Positions 37,143 through 50,200 of a DNA stretch of 64,000 bases are shown piece after piece. Origin of the DNA: Lichenostomus cassidix. Taxonomy: Eukaryota > Chordata > Aves > Passeriformes > Meliphagidae. The position numbers and the translations under genes were made by a program. Every line of letters begins with the position of its first letter. Position 1 is the first letter of the stretch. The notes below the pieces were generated by a model. That model was not told the DNA's origin. It worked only from the letters and a program-made list of their open reading frames with translations, and did no database searches. Location of the stretch: NCBI GenBank assembly GCA_008360975.2, contig CM039182.1:22726324-22790323 (forward strand), written 5' to 3'.

Positions 37143-40100
37143 CAACCTACAAACCTCTCCTGCACACACAGATTCTTTGCCCAGTCTTATAAAGGACTTG
37201 ATTTCATTCCCAAAGGCTTCCAGGACTCAGCTTCTCAGCCTGCCTATCCCCTGCTATGCTGACAACTATTTTTTCCTCATCCATGTATTCAAAGCAGAAG
37301 CTAAGAATGCAAAGGTTATTCACTTCCAAAAGCCTCTCTCCATGGACAGGTCTGTGATGTCTCTCATGATGAATAGCACCATGCTGGCATGCAAATTTGC
37401 TAAATGTAACCAAGGAAACAGGGTCCTTACTTAATACCATACACTTCTCAGAGCATTTGCTGGAGGCAGAATCACATCTCTGGTATCTGTATGCTGTCAC
37501 TCACCTCTGGGAATGCAATGTAAAAATAATTATATACGTATAATGAAGAATAGGAAAGAAATATGTTGTATGTAAATACAGCCAGACCCCTCTCAATAAA
37601 TTGACTGATTTCACCAGGAAAGCTGATGGAGCAGAATAACAGTACTGATTTGGTTTTGATTCCCAGTGGAAAGCAGAATAGATTAATAGGAAAAATGCCA
37701 CTGTTTAGGCCATCTAGGTAAAAATTTTTTGTTAAAATGTATCTGGCCATGTGGAAAGGTCTGACATGCTGGGATGGGAGCAAGATTATGGCATGTGTGG
37801 ACATCAGTGCTGTCATAAATAAATGACTTAAACAAACAAACAACTCAAGATTTTGAGACAGCCTGAATAATAGAAGGGCTGGTGAGAGGAATTATGAGTT
37901 AATGAACAAAAGCTTGATGCTGCCCTGATGTGCCAGTCATCCATAATACACCCAGACAAGTGCCTCCTGGAGAGGATTATCTGGGGCATGAACCAGGGAA
38001 TATGAACTGCGAAGGAACTTGAAAAGGGGTGAAACTTATGCCTGGGTTTGGCTGATGCTTATGGTCTCTGTGGATGCAGCACACCTCTCATGGGTTTTTT
38101 GTTCGTCATGTTTTCCACCATTCCAGCACTAGGCCATGCTTAACAGTCCACTTCCACCTCTGGCAAAACACCTCTTACAAAGCCATATCAGAACAGGATG
38201 ACAAAAGGAATACCCTCACCCATGAGAAGGGCAGAATTCATTTTTTTGGGAAATCTGTGCTGCAGACGTGATGCCAGTGTGAGTCAAGCTAACAATGAAC
38301 CTTTCAGAGCAGTCAGAGTAGCACAGGGCAGAGACAGGAAGCCACTGGAGAGCTGTGAAGATACAGGGTCAACATGCAGTTCTGGGGTGGCAGTGGGACA
38401 GGAGAGGGGACTATGCTGGAGTCAGCAAACATGAGAGAGAGAGGAGAGGTGATTGTATGTTGCAAAGTCATGGAAAGAGTTAGGTCTTTCAGAATGAGCT
38501 AATTTTTAACTAGAAAAATTGATAAAATAAAAAGCAGATAGCCAGGATCCTCTTGTCTTCTCTCAATCTCTGACATTGATCTTCTGCCTCCCTGGGTTCT
38601 TCTTCAAGTTCTTTAGGTTTAGAGGTCAGGGCTCCATTCTGCTAACCCAAATGTTAAAAAACATTTTAGACAGAAGTAACATTCTACCACTTACTCAATG
38701 AACTGTAATATAAAAAATCTCAATCTATATCTATGAATGGGACATGAATCAGTGAAGAAACACACATCTCGTAATATCGTTGATGATGAATGGAAACATT
38801 TTAGCTGCTTCAAGCAAATTGCAAAAGAGTTCAACCATTCAATACATTTTGAAGGAGAACTGCAAAATCTGGACATCCCCCAAAGCTTCTGGAAGTTTAT
38901 CTAAAGTGTCCTAGAGTGCTGATGGTAGGAAATGTCAGGAAAAAAATGTCATTCTATGGTTTTCAGTATTTCCCGACTTCCTTTAAACCAGCAGTACCCA
39001 AAAAATACCTGTGGTATTTTCATAATTCCACTTTTTCTCCCACAGATTCCAAAAAGTGCCAACATGTGAGAAAACATATAATTTAACCTTATTTCTAACC
39101 TCAAAAATTTTCATATTGGAAAAGCTCAAGTTAATTGTTACTTTCTGTTACATGTGTTGTTTGTGTCTCCTTATGGCTCATCCATGACTTTTGTGCCAAT
39201 CCCAATGCACTTTATAACAACAGGACTTCTGGAATTCTTTCTTTTTTTTCACATTATGTTTTCTCAATTCATTTTATAAAAAAGGATGTTACATGGAGCA
39301 AAGACACCTTTCTTATGTGGGTGGTGACTTATTTGATGATGGCCTTCAGGTCCCAATCCATGTCCCAAACCTTAACAACTGTACAGCTCTGTGTGACTCA
39401 AAAGTCAAGCAATATATACTAATTTTGAATGTATAGGATACTGAATGAAACCCAGCACAGCCCAAAACCTAGTGCATAAGTGCCAAAAGTTTGCTGGGAG
39501 GTTTATGAAATCAAATTGAGCTCCCAGTTCTGCACATTCATGACAAAAGAGCCTCATGTGGCATCATGATGTCACTAAGTGCCACCAAGACTGGGTGCAG
39601 ACTGAATGTGGAGGAACTGGAAAATCCCTTCCATGAGATAGCATTGATGGCAGGATAAGATACAAGGAAGGTGGCATATTAGCTAGAGAAAACATATTAG
39701 CTACAAGTGATCTGTGGGTTTAGGTTTTTCTGTGACAGTATAAAAAGTACAGCAGGGAACAATTGGAAACTGACAGAAGAAAAATCAATAATTTTATTTA
39801 AAATAGTAATCCCAGCATCATTGTCACTAAGAAATTCTTTGAAGTACTAGACAGATAGACACTTCAGAAGATTAAAAGGACAAGGAGTATTTATTTAAGA
39901 AAATTAAGACAAACATATATAACATAATGAATAATACCAAAAATGCCAAATGGCTTCTCTTATTTACTCTACTTAATTTACCTTGGGCCATAGTACAAGA
40001 CCATAAAAGTAATGAAGGGAATGTTAGAAGTTAAAACAATGAACACAGATAAAAGCAAATACTTTTTAGAAAAATGTCTGCAAAATAACACTTTCCCTTG

Positions 40101-42821
40101 AATGATTTCAAACCATTTTAATGAAGTTAGGCCTCAGACTTACATTTGAGAAGACTACACAAGTAGGTGATTTGCAAACACCATATAGAAAGTTTGCATG
40201 GTAGTTGACAAAAGAACTGATTTTCTATTCTCTCACTGCCTTCAGACAATTTAGAATTGCACTACGGAGTTGCTACAGGACATTGTTGAAACAAGTGACA
40301 CAGAACTTTTCTGTGTCTATTAAGAATATTGTATGAATAGTAAATCAGAAGATAAGACTCTGTATATGTCCTTGTGCAAGCATGTACATGATTTTAATCC
40401 CATGTACACCATAGAAAAAGAGGTAGGAAATCTCCTAAGGAAAGAAATTCAAAGGAACCAATCTTATTGGATTAAGTACTTTACAATAGTGGCCATAAAT
40501 AAAACCTGATTAATTCATTAAAAAAAAAGCCCCATGCAATAGGTGTTTCTGCAACCCTAATAGGTATTCATAAATATGATACATACAGAATACACCACTG
40601 TGGAAGAGTGAGCCTGAAAATGATCCATCGTGAATCCTCTGAGTAAAAGGTGAAAGAATGTGGTTTCTTCCCTTTGCACAAATACTAATAATAATATTAA
40701 GGGGGAGAGGAAAAAGATATTTATCTCATGGAAACAAAAAAGCAATCAAGTGTGGAAATTATTTAAGCGTTGGTGGTACACCATATGTTTCAACCCCAAT
40801 TTAGAACCAGTACTGCTCTTACTGGTAAAGAAGCTACTAAGGAAGAAATTAAAGTGTGTAATTAATGTTACAACATTACATTAACACATAAATAATTTCT
40901 CTGGCAGGTCATACAATTCACATGCATATTTTATTAAACTGTAAGAAATAATTTTCTGAGTGACCCTGATCTTCCTGCATGCTTTGAAGTTTGAAAGCCA
41001 GCAGTATAGCCTATAAGTTTAAAGAAATTTAGAAAGAATTGCGAAGTTAAAAGGTACTTTTGATGTTTGCTCTTTCTCTTCTATCACAAGGGCATTCAAT
41101 ACAGAAGGAGTAGAAAACATTAATGCCTATGAAATTTCCATAGCAATCATGCTCATTTAACTCTTTCTAATCACTTAATATAAAAGGCTGGAAAGTGCTA
41201 TTCATTTAGAAGGGGTGTGAAGATGGTGCTAGGAATTTCCTATCTCGTTGCCCACAAATCCTCCTCTTGCTGTCCTTGCAGACATTGCTGGGAGTTACTG
41301 CATGCAGGGAGAGCACCTTCAGCTCTCAAAGCACACAGCAGCTCTTTATGCCTCTCAAGGTCAGATTCAGAGAATACCCCTTTGCCCTGGCAGCATTTCC
41401 AGTATCTCTGGTCACACAAAAAGGCATCAGATTGCCAGATGACCTCCCCTCCTTTGTCTAAACAGCCTTCTTATCCTCACCACCCAGACAACTGCATCCA
41501 CAAACATGCTGGACTGCAATGGGACACATCTGTAGGGCACAACTGTGTGGTGGTCAGGTGATTTTTAGTTTCCCTCTTTTAAAGAATGTTGAAAGCTGAT
41601 ATCTGGCTGATAAATGGGGCCAGGCTGGCTGTGCTATGAATATCTTCCTTTTGTCTCACTCACAGTTCTGCAAGCCTAGTAGGAGCTGAGCCCATTTTCT
41701 GGCATAGAGCAGAGGAGAAAGTGCAATTTGAGCAGTAAATGAACACCAGAACTGCTGAGCTTCATGTGAATTTCCCTAAGGACAGATATTCATTTTACCA
41801 CTGGTAAATCTGTATCCATTAAGGACACTTCTGACCAGTAGCACCAGCAGAGTAAATGCCTTGGTGAAAATATGTCATCTTTAAGTGTGGCAATACCAAA
41901 GCATTGTAGCAAACCATACACTTGACTTTTTGGTGGTTATTCTTGAATTCATTGTAAGTTTTGAGCTGAGAAAGCAAATGCAGCTTGTCAAAGAAAATAT
42001 CTCACAGGGAGATTTCAGAGAGCAGTAAGTTTGAAAAAGGAATCAAAAATGCCTCAGAAAAGGTTATAAACCCAGCTCTACCCTGTCTCCTGAGCACAAT
42101 GTTCCAAGCAGTCCCACCCATCTTGTGTATTTAAGTGCAATTTCCCATTAAAATTTAAGGATCAGAGATTAAAGGGGTCGTGGGTTATTCATCTCTACAC
42201 TGAACTCTATATAGTACTTAAAGACAGAAAGGAACACACCCACAGGCACTTGGAATAATCCCTACATATATGTCATGTGAAATATCATGAGATTTTTAAA
42301 AGCACATTTAAATCAATTAATCATAATAATAATTTCACAAAGCAGATTTCTCAGAAGTATTGATTTAAATTCCTGCTAAACTGTTAAGTAAAATTACCTG
42401 GCCACCAAAGATGAGGTTTTAAGTCTCCCAGTTGGTGCAACAGTCTCTGTTTGCCAGCTGTATTGTAATAACCGAAAAGTTAACATCTCTGACTTTATAA
42501 TTATTTGAATTTTAATGAACAAGATGAATTAAATCTTTCAGCTTAGCTGCTTATGCTGTGAACTAGCCTGAGTTCCTGAAAGATAAGAAATATATTGTGC
42601 TTATTCAACAGCTTTTCTGTGTGGAGACAGAGAGAGGAAAAGAAGCCAGGTTTCTGTGGAATTTAAACTCATTATTAAAAAAAACTTGATAAGGGTAATT
42701 ATGAATATGAGTTGTAGAATTAATTATTGAGTTTGAGAAGAGCTCCAAAATGAGAACATGGTTCTTTTACCATGTCTAGGGATAGTGTGCTTTCCTAAAG
42801 AGGCAGTGTCTGTCTGAATGT

Positions 42822-42828
<7 letters not shown>
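37143..42828. other. Unique sequence, 5.7 kb
   Basis: No gene or firm repeat was recognised. A short phrase at 41797-41822 (ACCACTGGTAAATCTG...CCATTAAG) faintly recalls an old palindromic amniote repeat ('cactggtgtaaatc...ccattgaag'), too little to call. The 114-codon plus frame at 41217-41561 and 123-codon minus frame at 37472-37843 have no family match. Confidence 0.45.
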
Positions 42829-42874
<46 letters not shown>

Positions 42875-42966
42875 GTATGTATGTATATGCATATGCATCT
42901 GTATATGCACATGTATATGTATATGTATATACATACATATATATGCACACACATATGTATATGCAT
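42829..42966. repeat. Compound microsatellite: (AC)21 then TATG/TATA-rich
   Basis: Exactly 21 AC units (42829-42870) pass into imperfect ATGT, TATATG and ATGC units up to about 42966. Alternating purine-pyrimidine runs of this kind can adopt Z-DNA. Open frames here encode only Tyr/Met/Val/Cys or His/Thr runs and are artefacts of the repeat. Confidence 0.97.
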
Positions 42967-43396
42967 CAGAACATTTTTCCTTGTGCTCGCAGCAGTCTAA
43001 AAACACAGCTGAAAGAGTATCAAAGAACATATAATTTCTGCCAGTTTTAATTCTTTTTTCCTTGTTGCTGAAGCTTTTATCACCCTCACTGGTATCTACA
43101 TTTCACACAAAAAATATTGAACATCTTTTAAGTTTTTCCATTTCCCTCAGAATGAAAGGGATGCTGGTACATTGGTGCAATTTTCCAATAACATGAGCAA
43201 ACAAAATGAGAGATAAGTAGATGGTGAAGCTGGCTCATTTCCAGGCTGTAAATTCATTACCAGCATGGCAGATCTTGCAGCCAAAAGTATCAGATTTCCT
43301 ATGCACAACAAAATAGAGAAGGCTGTGAATATTATTATGAATCCATTTTCCTTTTTGAATTCTGCACTCTGCAAATAAAACAGACATAGGTGCATC
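42967..43396. other. Unique sequence between two microsatellites
   Basis: Nothing was recognised apart from a short chance frame on the minus strand. Confidence 0.5.
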
Positions 43397-43434
43397 ATAT
43401 ATATATATACACATACATACATACATACATACAT
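43397..43434. repeat. Compound microsatellite: (AT)6 then (ACAT)6
   Basis: AT dinucleotides (43397-43408) are followed by six ACAT units (43411-43434). This is about 0.5 kb from the AC microsatellite. Confidence 0.95.
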
Positions 43435-43833
43435 GCAAAGACTGTCTTCAGCTACATGGATACTGTTCAGCATGAAAATTTACAGCTCTAAGTGGGGGAT
43501 TAGCAACTGCTTGGGGATTTAGCCTCATTTTTTATGCAAAAATTCCAATCAGAGCTTAAATAAGGAGTTATTGATGAGCGAGATATATTTGCAAGTGTAT
43601 CTATCCAGTATTGTTCTTTGCTTTCTGTCTCCTGCTTTTCCATGTTAAACACCAGAAGCAATGTTTTAAACAATAGGAAATGTAAGTCTCCACAATCATG
43701 TGTCTTTAAACTGTGCACACTGCAATTCTTTGAGTGAGGATTAGTATATTTTTATGTCATTTTTTTCCTATCACACATTTTTTCCCCGTGAGATTTTTAG
43801 CGTGCTAAACACTGAAAAAATGCCTTCATTCCC
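43435..43833. other. Unique sequence
   Basis: Nothing was recognised. Confidence 0.5.
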
Positions 43834-44093
43834 CAGAATTACAAAATAGTCTTGGAAGAGTAAAAGAGCCTCTCTGTCGCATACCTTTAAGTTTGAATAT
43901 TTTGATTTCCTGTGTAATTTCAATTTCTCTGTGAATCAGAACTATCTACAGTAAACAGAAAGCGGAACTGGAGCTTGCTGATGTTATGGTCTGCCAGGAA
44001 TAGGAGCTGTTATTGCAAGTCTGAAGAATTTTATACCTCTCTGATAGCTTGTATACCATCTGAATCTTATTAAACTGCTTGTGCCTGACCTGG
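43834..44093 (+). repeat. Copy A of a diverged duplicated non-coding segment
   Basis: This segment aligns in the same orientation with 47011-47247. Shared blocks occur in the same order: CAGAAT at the left edge, GATTTCCTGTGTAATT (from 43904), AAACAGAAAG, GCCAGGAA, CAAGTCTGAAGA, and GAATCTT-TTAAA near the right end. Neither copy resembles CR1, the LTRs or the MITEs in this window. There is no coding frame of note. It may be an old tandem duplication of a regulatory element or two copies of an unidentified ancient repeat. Confidence 0.8.
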
Positions 44094-44299
44094 AGCCTGG
44101 AGCCTTGGTGAGGAGCCTTAATGCTAATAACAAAATAGACCTTAATGAACCACAGCTTCAAAGAGAAATAATAACAAATTTGAATGACTTCTTGGAAAGG
44201 ATTTTACTATCAGCGGTGATTAACAAAATAAATAATATGCCAGGAAACCAACTGTGGACTGCTACATTTGTTTGTTTCTGCCTCTGTTTTGACTGCCTG
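44094..44299. other. Unique sequence between copy A and a candidate element
   Basis: Similarity to copy B stops at about 44093. Nothing else was recognised. Confidence 0.45.
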
Positions 44300-44650
44300 A
44301 CTGGTCTTTGAGCTTCTTTATCCCAAAATATGTGCCTCAGCCAGATGCCAAGATTAACATCCCTGTTCCGTTCACAGTGTGAAATACAGTAGGAGGTCGG
44401 CATTAGATGTACCTGCAGGACTGACATTGCATATACAGTAAAATTATCAAAAATGCAGCAGATCAATGTGCAAGAGAAAATAGAGCTGCGAAACACAGGA
44501 GAGCTATAGATACAGAATTGTTTCTTCCCCTGCTGCAGAAAATGGTCAGCCACTCATTAGCTAAGGTGGCAATAAAACTGTAATTTGCACTCTGATAAAC
44601 GTCATCATAGTATTCTGATCTGCCCCAAAAGACACAACATTGTATCAACA
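44300..44650. promoter_or_regulatory. Candidate conserved non-coding element
   Basis: Repeat-free sequence with retained CpGs (TTCCGTTCACAG, GTCGGCATT, CTGCGAAAC, AACGTCATC) follows directly after duplicate copy A. The call is from texture only. Confidence 0.22.
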
Positions 44651-45774
44651 CAAAAGAGAATACTCAGGAGATTTCCAAATCCATATCTCTTTATCAAAAT
44701 TTAATCTGCAATCCTTAAGCTATTTCAGATAGAATGGTTGTCTAGTATTTAAAGACTTAATGTAAGAAAAAAATGTATTTGTAAAGCTAAAGAAGACCAA
44801 TTAAACAGCTTCTGACTAACAGATCATTAAATAATCAACTTGATTTAAAATCTTGACATAGTTTTGCCTCCATTCATTAAATTCTTGCTGTTTATTCCCT
44901 GGAGGTTTCCATAATTCATACTCCAGGTGTACTGAAAGACGACAGGTCACAATGTTACTGAGTCATTTGAAACAACGATAGAGAACACAGATGTTCTGAT
45001 TTTTCAAGCTGGTTGGAGTTCTAGACATTGAAATCAATAAAATCATAAACCAGCTTGGATGAGCTTTCAGTGATATTTCAAGAAATGATCACTGAGGTTG
45101 TCAGAGGATGTCTGTGTGTGTACACTGTGCATACAGGCACACATACCTGACTTACTGAGGGTAGGAGCTGGACTGTGGGAGCATCGTTTTGGGGCTGTGC
45201 AGTTCCACCCACCATGGTGCCCCAGTTTTCAGACACTGTGGGACCTGCCAGCAACAGGAATTACTTCAGGCAGCATCTGTGTGATGTGCCATCACTTCTT
45301 CAGACAGTCTCTCCTTGCCCTACATATAGAAAGAGTAAGGAGAAAATTCCAGCATAAAAGCCATCAGGGCTGAAATAATTTTGACCCTGGAGCAGAAGGT
45401 TCCCAGCATGCCATTGTCATAAATGACCAGCTATAATGCTGTTAGACTTTCAAATGGAAAAAATTATATTTTTTTTGGACTCACAATTTTCATGCCTTTG
45501 AGGGCTTTATTTTTTAATGACTGTAAGTGTTTGGAAATACTTTCAGTGTGTTCTCACCTATAGTTTATACATCTACTATTATGATGTCACATCAAAATAG
45601 GAACAGATTTGAATTTTAACCATCCCTCAATTTTGCTTCTGTGTGAAGTGCAGATATAAATCATTTTCCAACCTGGCATTTTGTATGGACACAATACATC
45701 CCTTCCACACATTCTAAATATAATCATTTCGGTTTACAAGCCCAAATATTGTTATGGATTCCCCTGCTACAGCT
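44651..45774. other. Unique AT-rich sequence
   Basis: No gene or repeat was recognised. Confidence 0.5.
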
Positions 45775-46045
45775 TCCCCCTTGCGTGGAAGAACAAGCTG
45801 TGGCTCTGCCTCCTGCCTGCCCAGCATCCGCAGCAGCGGATCAAGGAGCTCCCGGCGCGGGTCTGGGAGCAGCAGCAGCAGGGGCTGGGCACGGGGGGGC
45901 ACAGACACAGGGAGGGAGGCTCAGCTGCCTCCCCTGGCCCGGACATCAAGGGCTCAGGAGAGGGGAAGGCGAGATGGCATCCTGCTGGGAGAAGGAGGAA
46001 GGAGGGAGCCACCGGGCAGACTGCGTGTGGAGAGGCTGCAAAGGA
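45775..46045. other. GC-rich, CpG-bearing block
   Basis: GC content jumps sharply here relative to both flanks. CpGs cluster around CATCCGCAGCAGCGGATC, CTCCCGGCGCGGGTC and GGGCACGGGGGG. Several overlapping frames (101, 139 and 147 codons plus; 99 minus) stay open because stops are rare in GC-rich DNA, so none is supported as coding. Possible explanations are a small CpG-island promoter for a non-coding transcript, a processed-gene relic or a GC-rich repeat I do not know. Confidence 0.5.
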
Positions 46046-46931
46046 GCATTTTAGAGCACCTGGCAATTTTGGTCAATCTGGGCACCGTTTGGAGCCTTAA
46101 TCCATTCCTGATCATAAGCAGTGAAAGCACAGACATGCCGGTGACAGGGATAAGAAAACAAAACCCTAACACAGGCAGTTTTCCTTTTGGTATTTAGCAT
46201 CTCAAAATCACAAGTGAATTGGCAGTCAGACTGGCAACCCTGGAGTCAGAATTCAACTAGTGTGTTGCAACTTTGGAGCTTTTGCTTTGATTTCCATACC
46301 AGACCCATATTTTTGTCAGTGAAACAAGCATATTGGACTCAGATGCATAACAGCATTATATTATTGAGAAAGAGGTAAAATTTTTACATTTTTAGGTTAT
46401 TTGCAGCCACAGTTTATTTTCTTCATGCGTTGCTGCAACTTGATTATATAAATGTCTCAGGAGACAACATATAAACCATTGGATAATAAAAGTTTTAAAT
46501 AAACAACATTTCAGCTTCAATGTGAATTTTTAAGATAAAGAAATAAATTTTGTGGTGCACAAAATGGGCAGTAGGGACTCAATGAATCCTGACAGGCAGA
46601 TTTACTCACATTTTCAAAGTACTTAAAGGGGAACTTCTAAATATTCCTTTGCAGACTAATAGTATATTACAAAAAAACCCTAAACCATTGTCTTTTATTA
46701 GTGGCTTTTATGACTCTCTAATTTTGCACTTCATTGAAGAAGTGAGTATTAAACACCCTGCCTGGTAAGAGCAGTACAGTTCCAATTCACATGTTATCTG
46801 TACTCTTTCATATTTATTTTTCAAAAATTATATTTTCTGAACTGCTGTTTTGAGTGCCAGTTTTACCTCCTGGCGAAGTCGGGGTGCCCCGGAGTGTTTA
46901 GGGGAGGTGTTTCCCAGCACTGCACAGAGAT
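46046..46931. other. Unique sequence
   Basis: Nothing was recognised. Confidence 0.5.
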
Positions 46932-46962
46932 GCTGGGCTGACAGAGCTGGGCTGACAGAGCT
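46932..46962. repeat. Tandem 14-bp repeat, 2.2 copies
   Basis: GCTGGGCTGACAGA is repeated twice plus GCT. It lies about 50 bases left of duplicate copy B. Confidence 0.9.
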
Positions 46963-47010
46963 ACCACCTTCTGCCATTTGTGGGCGTTTGCTGAATTATG
47001 CGACCACCCA

Positions 47011-47247
47011 CAGAATGGTGAGATGCTTTTGAACAAGAAAGAGCACCTCTCCCTGCCATACAGCTTTACATTTGGATTTCCTGTGTAATTACAATTTAGC
47101 TGGGAATCAAAACCATCATCAGAAAACAGAAAGGGATTTCTGATCTGTTATGTTGTGCCAGGAACTAGAGCTCTTACAAGTCTGAAGAGAGCTGTACTCC
47201 TGCAACTTCACAGATGAATCTTGTTAAATTACTTGTGACCAAGTGGA
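47011..47247 (+). repeat. Copy B of the diverged duplicated non-coding segment
   Basis: This is the partner of 43834-44093, about 3.2 kb to the right and in the same orientation. Shared anchors include GATTTCCTGTGTAATT (from 47075), AAACAGAAAG, GCCAGGAA, CAAGTCTGAAGA and GAATCTTGTTAAA. Similarity ends at about 47247, where the two sequences diverge completely. The left edge follows a 14-bp tandem repeat. Confidence 0.8.
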
Positions 47248-50200
47248 GAACCAAAGCTGACTTTTGTGCAAAGCCTCCAATATTATCCCTAAGACAGTCT
47301 TTCCAGCAGCAAGCAGGGTGGCTCTCTTGTGGTACCCAGGGGTGGGGCTGTCACTAAGGCCCTCAAAATGCCTTCTTTACATTATGCAGTAACTAAAGAG
47401 CTCCTGTGAATGTTCACCTTACCTACAGCTCAGCAGGGAAGCACTAGCCTCAGGAGCCTTAAGTTTTTACTGTTAGCCAAAATGTATCCAGTGAAGTTTG
47501 ATTCAGTCATTTAATGTTTTAGCTCATTGTAGGTGAGACACCCTGCTCTCATTTCAGAGCTCCATTATTTATTCAGCCAGGAGAGGAACAAAGCTCCCCC
47601 TGGCTTGCTTCCCTGCTTCCCACCTTAGCTGGGAGCAACTTATCTTCCTGCTCCTACTGCTCCACAAACATGCTTAAAACATCCCTTAGACCCTAGAGCT
47701 CAGATGTGATTCATTCCTGTAACAAACCCCCCTAGGGGAGTAAACTATTTGCTATCTCTCTTTTGCAGAAACAGCAAGGTGATCTCCCCATGCTGCTGAC
47801 CCCAACAACCTGTGTGAGAAAGCTGGAAAAAAAAAACTTTTTTTTTCTTCTTCTGCAATGCATGCTTCTTTTCAGATTCCTCTTTTCCTACAGAAGTACA
47901 ACTCAGGTAGGACCCAGTTTCTCACAGTACTCCCCAGTGCCAGGGGACTGATGCCAATTCACCAATTCCTGGTAAATTATTTCCTCCTGAGAGTTTGCCA
48001 GACATGCTTCCCTCTAAAAACCTCCAGCCACCCAGATGTACCCAAATTATACACAGGGAGATCTTGATAGGCTCAGAAGAAAGAGATAAAGATGAAAGGT
48101 TCCCTATTCTGCAGGTATCTAGCCCTTTCGTTCATGAAAAGATGTGTCTGCAGGGAATACAGCAGCAGACCTTACATCCAAAACGTGCCATCACCTTCTT
48201 CCCATTCTATTCTGGGCAAGTCTGTCCATATCTCTACCTTAAAAAGCTTATTACCTTTTTTTTTACCCCAGCTTCACAGTAGTGTTGCATTACAGCTCTG
48301 ATGCTGCAACACTGGGGCAGCCTTTCAATGAAGCTCCACCAAATTAAAAGAAAAATAAGCATAAAAATATTAATCACGGAATCTTTCACACAGATATAAT
48401 GAAAGACTTAATAAACAACATCTTAAGCTGCATATTTCGTTCTCTTTTTTTTCTGATGTTCTGGAATGTATCTAGAATTTATATGAAGTGCAGATGAATC
48501 AGAGTTTTTCTTCTTGTCTCAAGGTGGATAGATGAAAAACTAACCTGGGCAACTTTGCACAAAGGTGTGACAACAAATCATGTTACAATACAGAATGAAT
48601 GAAACAAAATAAATTTTTTTTTTCTGAATCCATCTGGCCTCAAAAAAGTACCATGAAGGTAACAAATAATAAAGAAATCTCCATTTTTAAAAAAAATTGT
48701 GTCTGAATTAATCTAAGTAGATAATAACATCTGAAAATCCATTAGTAGCACAAAATGCAATCTCATAGCAACATTTCTTTATTGTGTGTTTCCCAGCTGA
48801 AAATGAATTACAAGAGTCTTGTATGGATTAACAAAGGCAATTATTTCAACATCTTCACAGATGTTATAACACACAAGGTGTACCTAACACCACAGCAAAA
48901 TGCCACCATGCAAATATTTTTCACCTAAAAATGTATATTGAAGCTTTTCTGTCTTTGGGGCATATCAAGGATGTCTCACTTCCTCCATTTTTATTAAAAT
49001 CAGAAATAATACTATATGACATCCAAGTAGAAAGGTTCAGAGACTGAGGATGCCCAGCACAGAATCTCTGCAAGGTGTGTTTGAGGGGTGCCTCTTGCTT
49101 TTCAAAACAGATGTTTATATCCCACACATACAGGTGACATCTGTTCCTAATTAGTGGCATAAAGTGCATTTTCATAGTGATATTTTTTTGTTGATGGGCA
49201 ATTTGGTGAGAGTCGCCCCATATGTGAAATATGATTTAGGCAAACCAAAATGGTCTAGCTGCCTAATTCACACTGTTAATGAGTGTGACAAGTAAAGAAG
49301 TTGTACAAAGCACATGTGATGAAGGCTGTACACTTGGAAGGACACCCTAGATCTTTGCAATACCAGCAACTGTATTGTATAGAACAGTAAAATTTGTAAG
49401 TTTTCTCTGCTGGTGGAAAACTGTTCTACCTCTAGACCTGGGTGAACCTGTGACGATGAGAAAATAGAAACACCTCTTCTTTGGCACGAAGGAAAAACCA
49501 GCATCCTCCAAACTGGATTAAAATGGAAAATTTGGCCTTGAAATTAAATACAAACATGGGAATGGGTGTGGCATTGGCCCAAGGCTACTTTTCAGATATA
49601 GCTCACAGTAATTAGATATCAGAAGTCTGTAAAGAAATGCAATATCAAAAATTAATTTTCCCTACCAACTATTCACCTGAAATTCTGACAACTGTGTTTT
49701 ATTAAATCGTGTCCCTTAGTGTGGCAATTTTAAAAAAGAATTGCAAGAGGTCTAGACATTTTAAAATAATTTTATTATATCTATTTGTATATGTGCCTGT
49801 GTTTTAAAAAATATACATTTCTTGAAGAAGAAGTATGTCATTATAGGTGCCCCACAAATCACATCCACCAGAATTGCTGCCTATCAAGTGACACCTCTGC
49901 TTTTCTCTACTGTATCATAATCCTTATTCCCAACAGCTCTTACTGGAAAGGAAATACCACATTTTATAAGTGTTGCCTAGTAGCTCCTGTCAACTGATGA
50001 AACTACTGTTTTTGTTAATTTTAGGGTTGCATATTAAATAATAATGAGTCTTGTGAAAGGTAGTGGGTACCTCTTAAAACATGCAAGTTGTGTAGATGAT
50101 GGATTGCCTCTGATAAACTGTTTTTTAACCTGCTCTGAAAGCGAAGTAACTTTCAAATGCTTTTATGTGCATAAAGTTTCTACTTTTTATTTGATGTTAC

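Noticed and set aside
41797..41822. Fragment resembling an old palindromic amniote repeat
   Set aside because: Too short and only one arm is present.
42829..42870. CRISPR-like regular repeat
   Set aside because: Simple dinucleotide repeat without spacers, in a vertebrate genome.
42724..43030. Frames encoding Tyr/Met/Val/Cys or His/Thr repeats
   Set aside because: Direct translation of the AC/TATG microsatellite.
45681..46197. 139- and 147-codon frames plus others in the GC-rich block
   Set aside because: Three plus frames and a minus frame are open together, which is a composition effect. No family match.
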